Assembly (NCBI GenBank): GCA_903933395.1
Contig: CAIZKA010000474.1
Location: 1 to 6,969, forward strand
Reading direction: 5' to 3'
Length of the DNA stretch: 6,969 bases
Origin: an uncultured beta proteobacterium
Lineage (GTDB): Bacteria; Pseudomonadota; Gammaproteobacteria; Burkholderiales; Rhodocyclaceae
The notes beneath the pieces are model-generated. The model did no database searches, was not told where the DNA came from, and saw only the letters and a program-made list of their open reading frames with translations. Positions 6,249 to 6,969 of the stretch are shown here, in pieces. Positions within the stretch are counted from its first letter, which is position 1. Each line of letters opens with the position of its first letter. The position numbers and the translations under genes were made by a program.

Positions 6249-6716
6249 CTGAAGCTCTACATCTTCTGGGGTATTTTCATCGCGGTAGTGATCGGGGTCG
6301 TCGTCAGCCTGGTGAGCCGGCGCCGGCGCAGTCGCCACCCGCAAAGCCCGCCGCCTTCTACCCGGATGCAGTTCCATGCCCATACGGATGCGGACGCGCA
6401 TGCCAGCGGCACGCCGCGGCTCGTGTGCATCGGCGGCAGTCATCACGGCCACAGCGTGGCGATACCGCCGGGGGGACTTTCGATCGGCCGCGCCAGGGAC
6501 AACCTCCTGATCATCGTCGACGGGAGCATTTCGGCCCACCACGCCTGGATCGGCATCGTCGATGGCGGCGTCATGCTCCGCGATTATCAGTCCTTGGCGG
6601 GCACTTTTCTCAACGCGGACCTGAGCACCCGGGTGGGCGATGCGCTGCTGGCCGATGGCGACACCATCCACTTCGGCGGCGAGGGCGGCGAGGAGTTCCG
6701 CCTCGTCATCGAATGA
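6249..6716 (+). CDS. Small membrane-anchored FHA-domain protein, probable CTG start
   Basis: A 155-residue protein with one N-terminal membrane helix (about 4-22), a basic stop-transfer RRRRSRH, a Pro/His-rich linker (about 30-54) and a C-terminal cytoplasmic FHA domain (about 57-155). FHA domains bind phosphothreonine peptides. The expected residues are present: LSIGR with Arg81, SISAHH with Ser95 and His98 of the S-x-x-H motif, and GTFLN with Asn122, followed by LADGDTIHFG (135-143). The frame is closed by TGA at 6243. Starting at CTG 6249 gives MKLYIFWGIFIAVV, a natural anchor behind AAAGGA, whereas the first ordinary start codon (GTG 6288) would cut the helix in half. CTG is therefore the likely start, with ATT 6246 possible. 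A partner kinase is not in the window. It lies 88 nt after the transglycosylase and is linked to the TVP38 gene by a short mini-ORF. Confidence 0.82.
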   Translation: MKLYIFWGIFIAVVIGVVVSLVSRRRRSRHPQSPPPSTRMQFHAHTDADAHASGTPRLVCIGGSHHGHSVAIPPGGLSIGRARDNLLIIVDGSISAHHAWIGIVDGGVMLRDYQSLAGTFLNADLSTRVGDALLADGDTIHFGGEGGEEFRLVIE

Positions 6717-6736
6717 TCCGCGACGGCGCGGATTGA
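6713..6736 (+). CDS. Seven-codon mini-ORF joining the FHA and TVP38 genes
   Basis: ATG at 6713 overlaps the FHA stop as ATGA. It reads MIRDGAD and ends at TGA 6734-6736, whose last base is the A of the TVP38 start (TGATG). A ribosome finishing the FHA gene could restart here and again at 6736, which would couple translation of the two genes. It has no other support and may be chance; as a peptide it is unlikely to have a function. Confidence 0.25.
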   Translation: MIRDGAD

Positions 6737-6969
6737 TGGCAGGGAGTCTCCACCGCTACCGGCAGCTGCTCACGGTCGTGCTGTTTCTTGCGATCCTGTT
6801 CGCCGCCTTCGAGTTCTCCGGCCTGCGGGAACACTTCAGCCTGGATTTCCTGCGCTACCGGATCTTCGAGCACAAGCTCGGCGGGCTGCTGATCTTCGTC
6901 CTGCTGTTTTGTCTGGGCAACCTGATCCAGATTCCCGGATGGCTTTTCCTCGCGGCGGCGGTCCTGGCC
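6736..6969 (+). CDS. TVP38/TMEM64 (VTT-domain) family membrane protein, 5' part only
   Basis: The first 78 residues of an integral membrane protein that continues past the window end. Residues about 10-27 form a first membrane helix (QLLTVVLFLAILFAAFEFSG). An amphipathic stretch (about 30-48) follows, then a second hydrophobic region from about 49, containing LLFCLGNLIQIPGWLFLAAA (57-76). The F-x-x-x-N-x-x-x-IPGW-x-FLAAA pattern is characteristic of the TVP38/TMEM64/DedA-related VTT family, which includes proteins linked to lipid handling at membranes. The start is ATG at 6736, with TTG at 6733 in frame just before it. No clear Shine-Dalgarno sequence is present, which fits translational coupling to the FHA gene 19 nt upstream through the mini-ORF. 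Substrate and role are unknown; the family call rests on this short but distinctive segment. Confidence 0.8.
   Translation, partial: MAGSLHRYRQLLTVVLFLAILFAAFEFSGLREHFSLDFLRYRIFEHKLGGLLIFVLLFCLGNLIQIPGWLFLAAAVLA

Noticed and set aside
6224..6736. A 170-codon + strand frame overlapping the FHA gene
   Set aside because: It is Arg/Pro/His-rich and disordered in look, while the overlapping frame encodes a membrane helix and a complete FHA domain. It is attractive to gene callers only because the real gene lacks an ordinary start codon.

Overview
The window is GC-rich chromosomal DNA from a Gram-negative bacterium. Almost all of it is coding, and every supported gene reads on the + strand. GC-biased codon use, the protein types (MacAB-like periplasmic adaptor and permeases, Sel1 plus SLT lytic transglycosylase, small FHA membrane protein, TVP38-type membrane protein) and the REP-like ATTCCGG...CCGGAAT intergenic repeats suggest a betaproteobacterium, perhaps of the Rhodocyclales. 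That placement is an inference from overall look, not from a marker gene. No rRNA, tRNA, CRISPR array, transposase or phage gene is visible.

Layout. (1) Bases 2-550 hold the 3' part of a protein gene of uncertain family (possibly DUF4824). (2) Bases 612-5226 hold a four-gene tripartite-type ABC export operon: a HlyD/MacA-like adaptor, a stand-alone MacB/LolD-like ATPase starting 1 nt after the adaptor stop, and two paralogous MacB/FtsX-type permeases. The outer-membrane channel is not in the window. The two spacers in front of the permeases (127 and 203 nt) are mostly filled by paired inverted REP-like elements of about 100 bp. (3) Bases 5315-6160 encode a secreted Sel1-repeat/SLT lytic transglycosylase. 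(4) Bases 6249-6716 encode a small inner-membrane protein with a cytoplasmic FHA domain, apparently starting at a rare CTG codon. (5) Bases 6736-6969 are the beginning of a TVP38/TMEM64 (VTT-domain) membrane protein that runs off the window.

How the genes work together. The ATPase should energise a heterodimer of the two permeases. The adaptor would link them across the periplasm to a TolC-like channel, forming a mechanotransmission-type exporter of unknown substrate. The transglycosylase acts on peptidoglycan. The FHA and TVP38 genes are closely linked and may be co-translated, but no functional link to the exporter can be shown from sequence.

No wholly new system is obvious. The points most worth checking are the perfect 29-bp inverted repeat inside the operon, the matching second element whose edge supplies an alternative ATG, the probable CTG start of the FHA gene, a seven-codon mini-ORF bridging FHA and TVP38, a probable leaderless start for the adaptor, and a pair of cysteines placed opposite each other on the adaptor's coiled-coil hairpin. 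No gene-free stretch exceeds 300 bases; the longest is 3821-4023.
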